Shown piece by piece: positions 1 to 8,658 of a DNA stretch of 64,000 nt. Within the stretch, counting starts at the first letter, position 1. Every line of letters begins with the position of its first letter. The translations under genes were made by a program, and so were the position numbers. Source of the DNA: Pseudoalteromonas aliena SW19 (lineage in GTDB: Bacteria; Pseudomonadota; Gammaproteobacteria; Enterobacterales; Alteromonadaceae). The notes under the pieces are model-generated. The model saw only the letters and a program-made list of their open reading frames with translations, was not told the origin of the DNA and made no database searches. The DNA lies in contig NZ_AQGU01000026.1 of assembly GCF_014905615.1 (NCBI RefSeq), positions 62,001 to 126,000 on the forward strand, in the 5' to 3' direction.

Positions 1-916
1 GTGCTTTAGGCACTTCAATTTCGTTGTTAGCTAAAAGACCTTTGATTGCTTGGTCTTTAACGTTAGCTTTAACCGCTTGGTCTAGCTCACGCGTCATATT
101 CTTTTTAACTTCTTCTTTAAGCGCATCTACGCCGCCTTCGGTAACACCGAATTTAGTTGCAAACTCTTCGCTTAATTCAGGTAATTCTTGCGCTTCAACT
201 TTCTTCACTGTGATAGTAAATTGAGCCGCTTTACCTTTTAAGTTTTCAGCGTGGTAATCATCAGGGAACGTTACATCAGCAACAACTTCTTCGCCTGCTT
301 TCTTACCTACGATGTTATCTTCAAAACCTGGGATCATACGACCTTGACCAAGTTCTAATGGGAAGTCTTCAGCTTTGCCGCCTTCAAATACTTCACCGTC
401 GATAGTACCTACGAAATCAACTGTTACACGGTCGTTTTCGCCAGCAGCTGTATCAACATCAGCCCACGCTGCGTGTTGTTTACGAAGTGTTTCTAGCATG
501 TTAGCTAAATCTTCGTCAGTTACTGTTACGGCAGGTTTTTCAACAGTAATTTTATCTAAACCTTGAACTTCAACTTCAGGGTAAACTTCAAATGTAGCTG
601 AGAACTCTAAATCTTTACCAGCTTCAAGTGATTTAGGTGCGAATGTAGGCGCGCCAGCTGGGTTGATTTTTTCAGAAACAATTGCTTCGTAAAAATTACG
701 TTGCATTACTTCGCCAGCAACTTCTTGACGAACTGCAGGGCCAAAACGCTTGTTAATTACAGATACTGGAACTTTACCAGCACGGAAACCATCTATACGC
801 TGTGTTTTTGACAGTTGTTGTAGGCGTTTTTTTACTTCGGTCTCAACGTTCTCTGAAGGAACGGTGATAGTTATACGGCGCTCAAGGCCTTGGGTCGTCT
901 CAACAGAAACTTGCAT
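1..916 (-). CDS. tig: Trigger factor, ribosome-associated chaperone and PPIase (5' part; 3' end outside window)
   Basis: The reverse strand encodes the first 305 residues of trigger factor, which binds nascent chains at the ribosome exit tunnel. It starts [18 protein letters not shown], the N-terminal ribosome-binding domain, followed near residue 45 by the GFRAGKVP signature loop that contacts protein L23. An FKBP-type PPIase domain follows at about residues 150-245 ([15 protein letters not shown]). The family is usually about 430 residues, so roughly 125 C-terminal residues lie beyond base 1. The start is fixed by a strong ribosome site (GAGG, 6 nt before the ATG at 916). Family assignment is very secure. 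Confidence 0.97.
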   Translation of the reverse strand, partial: MQVSVETTQGLERRITITVPSENVETEVKKRLQQLSKTQRIDGFRAGKVPVSVINKRFGPAVRQEVAGEVMQRNFYEAIVSEKINPAGAPTFAPKSLEAGKDLEFSATFEVYPEVEVQGLDKITVEKPAVTVTDEDLANMLETLRKQHAAWADVDTAAGENDRVTVDFVGTIDGEVFEGGKAEDFPLELGQGRMIPGFEDNIVGKKAGEEVVADVTFPDDYHAENLKGKAAQFTITVKKVEAQELPELSEEFATKFGVTEGGVDALKEEVKKNMTRELDQAVKANVKDQAIKGLLANNEIEVPKA

Positions 917-1293
917 GATTTACCTCAATATTCAATTTTGGCGATTGTTCGCCTTCCTTACAAACAAAGTGATCTGCATGAGTCTTGATAAAATTTAAGC
1001 GGTTTTTCGCACTTAAAAACATCCGTCGCTACCATGAGATACCATTGCTGCTTTGCCCTTCGGGCACTATGTTAAACAATAGACGCGGCATTATAACCTA
1101 ATATTTATGATAGTCGAGTACAGGGGGCAATTATTTGGACTAGATAAGGGACTATAGAGGCTAACTGAATAAAAAACAGGCTAACTGTAAATTACAAACA
1201 GTAAAACACAAATTATTTAATAGGATTAAAGGTTAACAAAAGTAGGTTTATAGTTTTGAGGATTTTATTTACTCATCTTATTAGATAAGAAAA
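917..1293. other. Intergenic region: long tig leader and end of the tRNA transcript
   Basis: This 377-base stretch has no convincing gene. Read leftward it holds a tig promoter near 1090-1117 and a leader of roughly 165 nt. The leader contains a short GC stem with a three-base loop at 1055-1065 (GCCCGAAGGGC on the minus strand). Beside the tRNA cluster there is a weak hairpin at about 1279-1293 that could be a processing or termination signal; its T-run is poor, so I do not call it a terminator. Confidence 0.6.
1090..1117 (-). promoter_or_regulatory. Probable sigma-70 promoter for tig
   Basis: On the minus strand a perfect TATAAT (1090-1095) lies 16 nt downstream of TCGACT (1112-1117), a partial match to TTGACA. 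Transcription would start near 1083 and give a leader of about 165 nt before tig. The -10 box is strong and the -35 weak. Confidence 0.55.
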
Positions 1294-1370
1294 TGGTCGG
1301 CGATGCAGGATTTGAACCTGCGACCCCTTGGACCCAAACCAAGTGCGCTACCAAACTGCGCTAATCGCCG
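1294..1370 (-). tRNA. tRNA-Pro(UGG), copy furthest downstream
   Basis: The 77-nt minus-strand sequence folds as a cloverleaf. The acceptor pairs CGGCGAT with ATCGCCG, the anticodon loop reads TTTGGGT with anticodon TGG, the T-arm contains GGTTCAAATCC, and CCA is encoded. It decodes proline codons. It is identical to the copies at 1442-1518 and 1768-1844 and is the last gene of the leftward tRNA transcript. Confidence 0.97.
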
Positions 1371-1441
1371 ACATTCGAAGAGTTAACTTCATTTTTCATA
1401 CTGAACACTTAAACCGAGAGTTTAAGACCACTTTAAGAAAG

Positions 1442-1518
1442 TGGTCGGCGATGCAGGATTTGAACCTGCGACCCCTTGGACCCAAACCAAGTGCGCTACC
1501 AAACTGCGCTAATCGCCG
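1442..1518 (-). tRNA. tRNA-Pro(UGG), middle copy
   Basis: This is a second, base-for-base identical tRNA-Pro(TGG) with encoded CCA, 71 nt upstream of the last copy in the same transcript. The spacer between these two copies carries a small inverted repeat (CTTAAAC/GTTTAAG) that may be a processing site. Confidence 0.97.
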
Positions 1519-1533
1519 ATATTCTTTTGTAAA

Positions 1534-1610
1534 TGGGGTGACTGATGGGGCTCGAACCCACGACAACCGGAATCACAATCCGGGGCTCTACCAACTGAGC
1601 TACAATCACC
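1534..1610 (-). tRNA. tRNA-His(GUG)
   Basis: This 77-nt minus-strand cloverleaf has anticodon GTG in loop ATTGTGA. The acceptor pairs GGTGATT with AGTCACC and is followed directly by CCA. That is the tRNA-His arrangement in which the extra 5' G (G-1) pairs with C73. It lies 15 nt from the middle tRNA-Pro, within the same cluster. Confidence 0.97.
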
Positions 1611-1632
1611 GCTATATTTACATGTTTTCAAA

Positions 1633-1709
<77 letters not shown>

Positions 1710-1767
1710 ATCGAAAACTTCATAGTTTACCAATAAGCTATTCGATTATAATTGTATTATAAAAAAA

Positions 1768-1844
1768 TGGTCGGCGATGCAGGATTTGAACCTGCGACCC
1801 CTTGGACCCAAACCAAGTGCGCTACCAAACTGCGCTAATCGCCG
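1768..1844 (-). tRNA. tRNA-Pro(UGG), promoter-proximal copy
   Basis: This is the third identical tRNA-Pro(TGG) with encoded CCA and the first gene of the leftward cluster, about 45 nt downstream of a strong promoter. Three identical copies separated by His and Arg genes suggest local duplication inside an arg-his-pro type operon. Confidence 0.97.
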
Positions 1845-2197
1845 ATACTTACTATTGCTTGCGAGTGACCTCGTTGACAACGGGGTGCATAATAGTGATT
1901 TGACGGGGTTAGGTCAAACGTTTTTTTTATAAAAACAATCAAGTGGTCATTTTTAGTGCACAATGGTTAAATATTACAATAGAAGGCTGAATTTTAAACT
2001 ATTTAACGACTCAAATACCATATACTTTAAAAGCAACTTGGCGCTGCAATGCTTTTCTGCGAAAATAGTCAGCACATTATAAAGCGAATGACCTAAAGAC
2101 TGTATTTTCTTTATGTTCATAATTACCCCTATTTTATTATGTATTCGTTTTTAGAGTATCGGTATCTAGTTAATTAACCCCCAATTAAAGGTCACCC
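1845..2197. other. Intergenic region between the tRNA promoter and folD
   Basis: These 353 bases hold the leftward tRNA promoter (1889-1917) and the rightward upstream region of folD. The folD ribosome site AAAGG lies 7 nt before its ATG. A weak candidate folD promoter (TTGGCG, 17 nt, GAAAAT around 2038-2066) was seen but is not convincing. Nothing else could be supported. Confidence 0.5.
1889..1917 (-). promoter_or_regulatory. Stable-RNA promoter for the tRNA cluster
   Basis: On the minus strand TTGACC (1912-1917) and TATTAT (1889-1894) are separated by exactly 17 nt. The GC-rich stretch GCACCCCG follows the -10 box. A GC-rich discriminator is typical of promoters under stringent (ppGpp) control, so growth-rate control of the cluster is inferred. 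Confidence 0.85.
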
Positions 2198-3052
2198 ATG
2201 ACGGCAAACATCATTGATGGTAAGGCAATCGCAAAACAAGTACGTAGCGCTGTAGCAGAACGCGTAAGTGAACGTGTAGCAAATGGTTTACGTGCTCCAG
2301 GGCTTGCAGTAGTACTTGTAGGGCTCGATCCAGCAAGCCAAGTTTATGTTGGTTCAAAACGTAAAGCCTGTGAAGAAGTTGGTTTTATTTCTAAATCATT
2401 TGATTTACCTGCTGACACTAATGAGCAAACTCTTTTAGATTTAATTGACGAGCTGAATAATGATGCACAAGTTGATGGTATTTTAGTACAGCTTCCACTG
2501 CCAAAAGGACTCGATGCGGAAAAGATTTTAGAACGCATTACCCCGCACAAAGATGTAGATGGTTTTCATCCGTACAACATAGGCCGATTAGCACAAAGAA
2601 TGCCTGCGCTTCGTCCATGTACGCCAAAGGGTATTATTACATTACTTGATTCTACCGGTGTACGTTATAAGGGAATGCATGCGGTTGTAGTTGGCGCGTC
2701 AAATATTGTGGGTCGCCCAATGTCGTTAGAGCTTTTATTAGCCGGCTGTACAACCACAGTGTGCCATAAGTTTACCCAAGATTTAGAAACGCATGTTCGC
2801 CGCGCTGACTTATTAGTTGTGGCCGTCGGTAAACCTGAATTTATCCCAGGAGATTGGATAAAAGAAGGTGCTATTGTTATCGATGTAGGCATTAACCGCT
2901 TAGATACGGGTAAATTAGTCGGCGACGTGCAATACAGCGTGGCTGAACAAAAAGCGCATTTTATTACCCCAGTCCCAGGTGGCGTTGGCCCTATGACGGT
3001 CGCTAGCTTAATTGAAAACACACTTGAAGCATGTGAAAAATACCACAGCTAA
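2198..3052 (+). CDS. folD: Bifunctional methylene-THF dehydrogenase / methenyl-THF cyclohydrolase
   Basis: FolD interconverts 5,10-methylene-, 5,10-methenyl- and 10-formyl-tetrahydrofolate in the cytosol with NADP, feeding purine and formyl-Met synthesis. The 284-residue product has the expected length. Visible signatures are the substrate segment [13 protein letters not shown] (about residues 50-62, with the catalytic Lys), VQLPLP (about 97-102), the nucleotide-binding [11 protein letters not shown] (about 162-172) and the C-terminal [17 protein letters not shown] precedes the ATG. It is monocistronic and convergent with cysS across a shared hairpin terminator. Confidence 0.97.
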   Translation: MTANIIDGKAIAKQVRSAVAERVSERVANGLRAPGLAVVLVGLDPASQVYVGSKRKACEEVGFISKSFDLPADTNEQTLLDLIDELNNDAQVDGILVQLPLPKGLDAEKILERITPHKDVDGFHPYNIGRLAQRMPALRPCTPKGIITLLDSTGVRYKGMHAVVVGASNIVGRPMSLELLLAGCTTTVCHKFTQDLETHVRRADLLVVAVGKPEFIPGDWIKEGAIVIDVGINRLDTGKLVGDVQYSVAEQKAHFITPVPGGVGPMTVASLIENTLEACEKYHS

Positions 3053-3069
3053 GTGTTAGAAAAAGCAAA

Positions 3070-3097
3070 AAAGGGTTGCCATTTGGCAACCCTTTTT
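3070..3097. terminator. Bidirectional intrinsic terminator between folD and cysS
   Basis: A 10-bp stem (AAGGGTTGCC / GGCAACCCTT) with an ATTT loop is flanked by A-rich DNA on the left and a T-run on the right. It can therefore stop transcription from folD rightward and from cysS leftward. Confidence 0.92.
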
Positions 3098-3123
3098 AGT
3101 TGAACGTGAATTACTTTAAACGC

Positions 3124-4503
3124 TTACGCTTTACGCCACGTTGTTTTACCGGCTGAATCTTCAAGTATTACACCTAACGCATTAAGTGCATCACGAGCTT
3201 CATCAGCAGCACCCCAATCTTTACTAGCACGCGCTTCATTGCGTTTTACAATTAATGCTTCAATTGTTGCTACTTCATCGTCACCTTGTCCACCTTGTAA
3301 AAACGCTTCTGGTGCTTGTTGAGCAACCCCTAACACTTCACCAAGGCTGCGCAGTACAAACGCTAACTTACCAGCTTGAACTGCATCGCTGTCTTTTACA
3401 CGGTTTAGCTCTTTGGCAAGTTCAAACAATACCGGCAATGCCTCTGGCGTATTGAAGTCGTCATTCATTGCTTTTCTAAACTTAGCAACAAACTCATTGC
3501 CTTCAAGGCTACACTCTGTAGGCTCAACATCACGAAGCGCTGTATAAATGCGTTCAAGTGATGAACGCGCTTGGTCTAAATTCTCTTGCGAATAATTTAA
3601 TTGGCTACGGTAATGGCCTGAAATTAAAAAGTAACGAACAGATTCAGCATCGTATGCTTTTAAAACTTCACGCACTGTAAAGAAATTATCTAACGACTTA
3701 GACATTTTTTCTTTGTTTACTTGCACCATGCCCGTGTGCATCCAAGTATTTACATACTTGCCGTTATTTGCACAGCATGATTGCGCTATTTCGTTTTCAT
3801 GATGCGGAAACTGTAAATCAGACCCCCCACCGTGAATATCAAAATGCTCGCCTAGGTGCTTTGAGCTCATTGCCGAACATTCAATATGCCAACCTGGACG
3901 CCCTTCACCCCACGGTGATGACCATGATGGCTCGCCTGCTTTTGCTTTTTTCCATAACACAAAATCAAGTGGATCGTCTTTATCTTGTGCTACTTCAACA
4001 CGAGAACCCGATTGCAACATCGTTAAATCTTGCTGCGAAAGCGCGCCATATTGCTCAAACGTTGATACATCAAACAAGACATCGCCATCTGCGGCGACAT
4101 AGGCATGGCCCTTTTCGATCAAACGCTTAACCATAACGATAATTTCATCCATATGGCTTGTAACTGTTGGTTCAATATCTGGGCGTAGCATGTTTAAACT
4201 ATCAAAATCTTCATGCATCGCTTTTGTCATACGCACTGTTAAATCGTTTATTGATTCACCATTCTCGTTCGCACGTTTAATTATTTTATCGTCGATATCG
4301 GTAATGTTACGCACATATTTTAAATCGTAACCGATGTGGCGTAAGTAGCGCACAATAACGTCAAACCCTACAAAAGTACGAGCGTGTCCAATATGGCAGT
4401 AATCATAAATGGTGATACCACACACATACATGTCGATTTTTCCTTCGACCATAGGTTTAAATTGCTCTTTTTGTCGCGTCAGTGTGTTGTATATATTTAC
4501 CAT
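3124..4503 (-). CDS. cysS: Cysteinyl-tRNA synthetase
   Basis: Class I aminoacyl-tRNA synthetase that charges tRNA-Cys. The 459-residue protein carries [16 protein letters not shown] (about residues 28-43; zinc-ligand Cys and the HIGH motif) and KEKMSKS (about 266-272; the KMSKS loop). The [13 protein letters not shown] and FPHHENE segments supply the remaining zinc ligands. Length matches the family. It is divergent from ppiB, a gene pair order common in gammaproteobacteria, and convergent with folD. Confidence 0.97.
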   Translation of the reverse strand: MVNIYNTLTRQKEQFKPMVEGKIDMYVCGITIYDYCHIGHARTFVGFDVIVRYLRHIGYDLKYVRNITDIDDKIIKRANENGESINDLTVRMTKAMHEDFDSLNMLRPDIEPTVTSHMDEIIVMVKRLIEKGHAYVAADGDVLFDVSTFEQYGALSQQDLTMLQSGSRVEVAQDKDDPLDFVLWKKAKAGEPSWSSPWGEGRPGWHIECSAMSSKHLGEHFDIHGGGSDLQFPHHENEIAQSCCANNGKYVNTWMHTGMVQVNKEKMSKSLDNFFTVREVLKAYDAESVRYFLISGHYRSQLNYSQENLDQARSSLERIYTALRDVEPTECSLEGNEFVAKFRKAMNDDFNTPEALPVLFELAKELNRVKDSDAVQAGKLAFVLRSLGEVLGVAQQAPEAFLQGGQGDDEVATIEALIVKRNEARASKDWGAADEARDALNALGVILEDSAGKTTWRKA

Positions 4504-4595
4504 TTACTTTGAGTCCTTGACTATTTACTAGAACAGTTATGTTACCACTTGAAAAGCCCCTGCTCTAGCGCTTTATAACAAACCAAACATCTACT

Positions 4596-4624
4596 TTGTT
4601 AATCTTAGCCAACTACGATAAAAT
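4596..4624 (+). promoter_or_regulatory. Probable sigma-70 promoter for ppiB-lpxH
   Basis: TTGTTA (4596-4601) and TAAAAT (4619-4624) are separated by 17 nt. Transcription would begin about 28 nt before the ppiB start codon. Both boxes deviate from consensus but the spacing is ideal. Confidence 0.65.
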
Positions 4625-4658
4625 AGCGCCAATATTTAAACCGGATATAGGAAAACAC

Positions 4659-5150
4659 ATGGTTGTTCTACACACTAATTTTGGTGACATCACCATTAAA
4701 ATGTTTGAGCAAGAAGCTCCAAACACAGTTAAAAACTTTTTAGAGTATGCAAATGCTGATTTTTTCAACGGCACTATCTTTCATCGTGTAATCGATGGTT
4801 TTATGGTTCAAGGCGGTGGTTTTGTTCCAGGTATGGAACAAAAAGACGTAAATGACCCAATTCAGAATGAAGCTAATAACGGCCTATCTAATAAAATAGG
4901 CACTTTAGCTATGGCACGTACGCCAGATCCTCATTCAGCTACAGCGCAGTTTTTTATTAACGTGAATAACAACGACTTTTTAAACCACAGCAGCGAAACA
5001 TCGCAAGGTTGGGGTTACTGTGTTTTTGCTGAAGTTGTAGAAGGCATGGACGTAGTAAATAAGATCAAAGCAGTTGCAACAGGCAGTACTGGTTTTCACC
5101 AAGATGTGCCTCTTGAAGACGTGATCATCGAAAGCGTTACTGTTAGCTAA
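4659..5150 (+). CDS. ppiB: Cytosolic cyclophilin-type peptidyl-prolyl isomerase B
   Basis: This gene encodes a small single-domain cyclophilin that catalyses cis-trans isomerisation of X-Pro bonds. The product is 163 residues, matching E. coli PpiB. Core cyclophilin motifs are visible: [15 protein letters not shown] (catalytic Arg in the first half) and the [15 protein letters not shown] and [15 protein letters not shown] segments. I chose the ATG at 4659 because AGGA sits 6 nt upstream and the product then begins [11 protein letters not shown]. The frame stays open to a TTG at 4596, but that codon lies inside the promoter. No signal peptide is present. Confidence 0.95.
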   Translation: MVVLHTNFGDITIKMFEQEAPNTVKNFLEYANADFFNGTIFHRVIDGFMVQGGGFVPGMEQKDVNDPIQNEANNGLSNKIGTLAMARTPDPHSATAQFFINVNNNDFLNHSSETSQGWGYCVFAEVVEGMDVVNKIKAVATGSTGFHQDVPLEDVIIESVTVS

Positions 5151-5181
5151 TAGTACGTTTATCCACGTAATGTGGAGTATC

Positions 5182-5214
5182 AGCGGGTGTTTGTGCAATA
5201 TGCATACGCCCGCT
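5182..5214 (+). terminator. Hairpin between ppiB and lpxH
   Basis: A 9-bp stem AGCGGGTGT / ACGCCCGCT (one G-T pair) encloses a smaller TGCA/TGCA hairpin and is followed by TTATTTATAT. With a modest T-tail just before lpxH it may attenuate rather than fully stop transcription. Confidence 0.5.
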
Positions 5215-5239
5215 TTATTTATATCGAAAAGACTTCCCT

Positions 5240-5977
5240 ATGACTCGTAAAACATACTTTATTGCAGATTTACACCTAAGCGAAAACCGCCCAGATATAA
5301 GCGCTGCGTTTTTTGATTTTTTAAATACGCACATACTTAATAAAGAAGTAGATGCACTGTATATTTTAGGTGATTTTTTTGAAGTTTGGGTCGGGGATGA
5401 CTACATCACAGCACTAAGTGGCGATGTGGCAAAGCACCTTAAAGCAGTCAGTGATAGTGGCACTCCCGTGTATTTCATTCATGGTAATCGTGACTTCATT
5501 ATGCGCAAGCAATATGCAGACATGGCAGGGATGACATTACTTGCTGAACAAACAGTCATTGATTTATACAACACCCCAACAGTTATTTTGCATGGCGATG
5601 AAATGTGTACTCAAGATACCGAATATCAAAATTTTCGAAAAAAAAGCAGAGGTTGGTGGTGGCCAAAACTAATGCTTGCAATGCCGCTTTGGTATCGTAA
5701 AAAAATAGCGCGTAACGCCCGTGAAAAAAGTAAACTAAGCCAAGCTGATAAGCCTATTGAAATTTTAGATGTTGTAGATGATGCTGTGCTTAGCACTTTT
5801 GCCAATCATAATGTAACAAATATGATTCATGGTCATACTCATCGCCCCAATGTTCATACGTACAAAGTTAATAAACAAACACTTACCCGCACTGTACTGG
5901 GTGATTGGTATACACAAGGCTCTTATTTAGTCGTTACCCCACACTCACAAGAATTAATTAACACGCCTTTCGCATAA
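5240..5977 (+). CDS. lpxH: UDP-2,3-diacylglucosamine diphosphatase
   Basis: LpxH is a membrane-associated hydrolase that removes UMP from UDP-2,3-diacylglucosamine to give lipid X, the fourth step of lipid A synthesis. The 245-residue product shows the full calcineurin-type metal site: ADLHLS (DxH), ILGDFFEVWVGDD (GD), HGNRDF (GNxD), LHGDEMC and HGHTHRP (GHxH). The ppiB-lpxH order matches E. coli. There is 89 nt between them, containing a hairpin. Confidence 0.96.
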   Translation: MTRKTYFIADLHLSENRPDISAAFFDFLNTHILNKEVDALYILGDFFEVWVGDDYITALSGDVAKHLKAVSDSGTPVYFIHGNRDFIMRKQYADMAGMTLLAEQTVIDLYNTPTVILHGDEMCTQDTEYQNFRKKSRGWWWPKLMLAMPLWYRKKIARNAREKSKLSQADKPIEILDVVDDAVLSTFANHNVTNMIHGHTHRPNVHTYKVNKQTLTRTVLGDWYTQGSYLVVTPHSQELINTPFA

Positions 5978-6031
5978 ATTAAAATTCTGACTATTATTTA
6001 TTTACACAATTTAATAATAGTAGCCACTTTA

Positions 6032-6817
6032 ATGATAAAGCTATTAATTTTCATCGCAGTTATATCCATGCCGACAAAAGTTTTTAGCGAGCAGGCATGG
6101 CAGATTGTCACTGAAAACTACCCTCCCTATTTTAGCGAAAACCTTCCCGAAAATGGCTGGTTATATGACGTAACTAAAGCAGCTCTCAAAACACAAGGTA
6201 TTAATAGTGAGATTGAATTCACCACATGGGATCGCGCCCTCAAGCTATTAGAAAAAAAGAGAAAAACAGCTATCTTAGGTGCTTTTTATTCTGCAAAAAG
6301 AAATGAAGTCTTTTACTACTCCCGCCCACTGGCCGTCGCTCACTCGGGGATTTTTAAACGAAAACAAAGTACTGTTAATTACGATGGTTCTATTCAATCA
6401 TTACAGCCCTACAGTATAGGAAAGGAAGATAGTGCCTTTGTAAGCCAAGAATTCGCTAGCAATACTGAGTTGGCAATAACGTCTACTAAAAGCCTACCTA
6501 CAAGCTTGTATTTACTTCAGCAAGGGCGCATTGATTTAGTCGCGGGTACTAAAGAAGTTGGAAAATATTGGCTTAAGCACAATAAAGAAATCGCTTTAGG
6601 TAAAAATAAAATAGAATATTTATCGCCAGATCTTGCTGTGCATAAATTGTATCTAATCGTTTCTCAATCAAGCTACCAAGCAAAAGAACGCTTATACAAA
6701 TTTAATGGAGGAATTAATATACTGATTAAAAATGGAGAAATTGCCAAAATCATGAAAAAACATCATTTCAGCAATGAAAAAATAACTAAATATATTAATT
6801 TTTTAAAAGAAAATTAG
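6032..6817 (+). CDS. Periplasmic solute-binding protein, family 3 type
   Basis: The 261-residue product begins with a signal peptide (MIKLLIFIAVISMPTKVFS, cleavage near residue 20). It then shows the fold signature of family 3 extracellular solute-binding proteins: WQIVTENYPPYFSENLPENG, W(D)RALKLLEKKRK and SRPLAVAHSGIF. No permease or ATPase gene is adjacent, so it is an orphan binding protein; such orphans are numerous in Alteromonadales and their ligands are mostly unknown. No clear ribosome site precedes the ATG. It ends 2 nt from the convergent miaE gene. The ligand cannot be inferred from sequence. Confidence 0.75.
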   Translation: MIKLLIFIAVISMPTKVFSEQAWQIVTENYPPYFSENLPENGWLYDVTKAALKTQGINSEIEFTTWDRALKLLEKKRKTAILGAFYSAKRNEVFYYSRPLAVAHSGIFKRKQSTVNYDGSIQSLQPYSIGKEDSAFVSQEFASNTELAITSTKSLPTSLYLLQQGRIDLVAGTKEVGKYWLKHNKEIALGKNKIEYLSPDLAVHKLYLIVSQSSYQAKERLYKFNGGINILIKNGEIAKIMKKHHFSNEKITKYINFLKEN

Positions 6818-6819
6818 CT

Positions 6820-7581
6820 TTACGCTATTGGCACACCGCTGTGAAACTTAAAATCAGTGTCGGGTGTAGAAATTAGCTCTTTTTCTTTTTCACCAAAGAA
6901 GTTTACGCGTTCGGTAATATCAAAATCAGCTATTTCTTGCGCCAACGTTAAATAATCTTGGTAATGACGCGCTTCAGAGCGAAGTAACGAAATATAAAAA
7001 TCACCTAAACGCTTATCAACGTGCGGCGCAAGCTTTGCAAAACGCTCACACGAACGCGCTTCAATGTAAGCGCCTACTATTAGCTTATCAACCAACGCAT
7101 CAGGCTCAAACGTTTTAACATGGCGGAGCATGCCTTTTGCGTAACGACACGGTGTAATACTTCGATACTCAATACCGTATTCATCCATAATTTCGAGCAC
7201 TTGATAAAAATGATGCAGCTCTTCTTTTATCAATAGAACCATTTTATCGATTAGACCTTGCCCGTATGGTGAACTCGATTTAGGAATTATTGATTTAGTT
7301 AGCTTATTTTTAGCCGCTAAATCGCGCCAATTCCCTTCTCGTTTATAAATAAGCGTTTCAAATGGCTTTAGCCACTCTAGCAATGCGTCGCTCCCCTCTT
7401 TATCTACCGCGTATTTACGTATTAAAAACATAGCGCTTTGAGCGGCTTTTAATTCGCATATTAAATGATCAATTAAGATTATTGATAAGTTTTCTTTTTT
7501 TATTGCTTGCTCAACCCACTCGTCAGGCGTGTTACACAATAAAAATTCATTAATAGGCTCTAAAAGTTGGCTATGGGGCAC
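6820..7581 (-). CDS. miaE: tRNA 2-methylthio-N6-isopentenyladenosine-37 hydroxylase
   Basis: MiaE is an O2-dependent di-iron enzyme that hydroxylates the ms2i6A37 base of tRNAs reading UNN codons. The 253-residue product has carboxylate-bridged di-iron motifs in a four-helix bundle: EELHHFYQVL (ExxH), IEARSCERF and SEARHYQDYL (ExxH). The start is GTG at 7581, giving MPHSQLLEP. Length fits the family. It converges with the solute-binding gene with a 2-nt gap and no room for a terminator. Confidence 0.92.
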   Translation of the reverse strand: MPHSQLLEPINEFLLCNTPDEWVEQAIKKENLSIILIDHLICELKAAQSAMFLIRKYAVDKEGSDALLEWLKPFETLIYKREGNWRDLAAKNKLTKSIIPKSSSPYGQGLIDKMVLLIKEELHHFYQVLEIMDEYGIEYRSITPCRYAKGMLRHVKTFEPDALVDKLIVGAYIEARSCERFAKLAPHVDKRLGDFYISLLRSEARHYQDYLTLAQEIADFDITERVNFFGEKEKELISTPDTDFKFHSGVPIA

Positions 7582-7688
7582 GTTGGCTACTCGTTACTTA
7601 AATAGGTTGATAGGCCACTATTTTAACAGAAAAATGGCTAAAAATAACAAAACATGTTTGCACATTAAATTGTTAATAACGAGTTAAC

Positions 7689-7717
7689 TTGACTTTGCAA
7701 AATAAGTGAACCATAAC
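7689..7717 (+). promoter_or_regulatory. Candidate promoter for the Yip1-family gene
   Basis: TTGACT (7689-7694) is followed after 17 nt by CATAAC (7712-7717). That would place the start about 60 nt before the ATG at 7785. The -10 box is imperfect. Confidence 0.45.
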
Positions 7718-7784
7718 TGTACATAGACTGTATAAAAATAAACCAACCAAAACAATAATACGTTCCCTGTATGGAGTACACACT

Positions 7785-8384
7785 ATGATACTAAATCACC
7801 TCTGGGGCATTTATGCTCACCCACTCGAAGAATGGCAAACAATTGATAACCGCCACGAAAGTTTGACCTATAGTTTATCGCACATTTTGTTAATCGCTTT
7901 ATTTCCTTCAATAATGGGCTACTACTCATCTGTTTATTTAGGCTGGAGCATAGGCACTGGCAACCCTGTATTTCTAACACATGATAGCGCAATATTAATA
8001 GCAAGTGCGATGTATGTTGCACTGATAATTGGCGTATTCGCCCTTGCTTATTTAGCCCATTGGATGGCGGTTACTTTCGGTGCTAAACCAACGTTTACAC
8101 AAACGCTAGAACTAGCTGCTTATACTGCAACACCTGTGTTTATGTCTGCACTTTCAGCATTTTGGCCTGTGCTTTGGTTTGTCGTATGTATCGGTATTGT
8201 GGCATTAGCTTATTCTGTTTATTTATTATACACAGGCGTGCCAATACTAATGCACATCCCTGAAGAGCGTGGCTTTATTTATGCCAGCTCAGTGGTAACG
8301 TGTGGATTAATATTACTTGTTATTATTTTAGCTGTAACAGCGATGCTTTGGACAAATGGGATTGTTAGCCCTATGTTTACTTAA
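7785..8384 (+). CDS. Yip1-family inner-membrane protein
   Basis: This is a 199-residue integral membrane protein of the YIP1 superfamily. The N-terminal HPLEEWQTIDNRHE segment followed by about five hydrophobic helices is typical of bacterial members (E. coli YohC type). Bacterial function is not established. GGAG lies 8 nt before the ATG. It is monocistronic, with a strong terminator at 8443-8471. Confidence 0.82.
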   Translation: MILNHLWGIYAHPLEEWQTIDNRHESLTYSLSHILLIALFPSIMGYYSSVYLGWSIGTGNPVFLTHDSAILIASAMYVALIIGVFALAYLAHWMAVTFGAKPTFTQTLELAAYTATPVFMSALSAFWPVLWFVVCIGIVALAYSVYLLYTGVPILMHIPEERGFIYASSVVTCGLILLVIILAVTAMLWTNGIVSPMFT

Positions 8385-8442
8385 TAAAGTTTACCTAATA
8401 AAGAGTCGTGTTTGATAGAAATGTTCCCTTTCTTTCCTTCGC

Positions 8443-8471
8443 AAAAAAGGAGCTAATTAGCTCCTTTTTTT
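8443..8471 (+). terminator. Intrinsic terminator after the Yip1-family gene
   Basis: The perfect palindrome AAAAAAGGAGCT-AATT-AGCTCCTTTTTT continues into a run of seven Ts at 8465-8471. The A-rich left arm means it could also act on leftward transcripts leaving purF. Confidence 0.9.
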
Positions 8472-8481
8472 ATATGTAATA

Positions 8482-8643
8482 ATACCAATTTAATTAAAAA
8501 CATGATCATTCTATCGTATTAAATAACTCACTAACTGCGTTAAAAATCATTCATATAGAACAACTATATGTCACAATTTTTGCCTTGTTATTGTGCTATT
8601 TCTTTAGCGCTATAATAGGTCACTTATTTAATGCAATTGGTAT
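8482..8643. repeat. Dispersed 162-bp inverted-repeat element, family 1, copy A
   Basis: The element is bounded by 9-bp terminal inverted repeats ATACCAATT / AATTGGTAT. The same 162-bp unit occurs inverted at 63715-63876. By hand alignment the two differ at about 18 positions with no gaps (about 89% identity). There is no coding capacity. It is MITE-like or a structured intergenic repeat, lying 15 bp past the purF stop codon. Confidence 0.85.
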
Positions 8644-8658
8644 AATATTTATTAATTA

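Noticed and set aside
375..998. Plus-strand ORFs opposite tig
   Set aside because: They are shadows of the trigger factor frame, with no ribosome sites or recognisable domains.
5990..6021. 9-bp AT-only inverted repeat after lpxH (ACTATTATT/AATAATAGT)
   Set aside because: It has a long loop, no G-C pairs of note and no T-run, so it is too weak to call a terminator.
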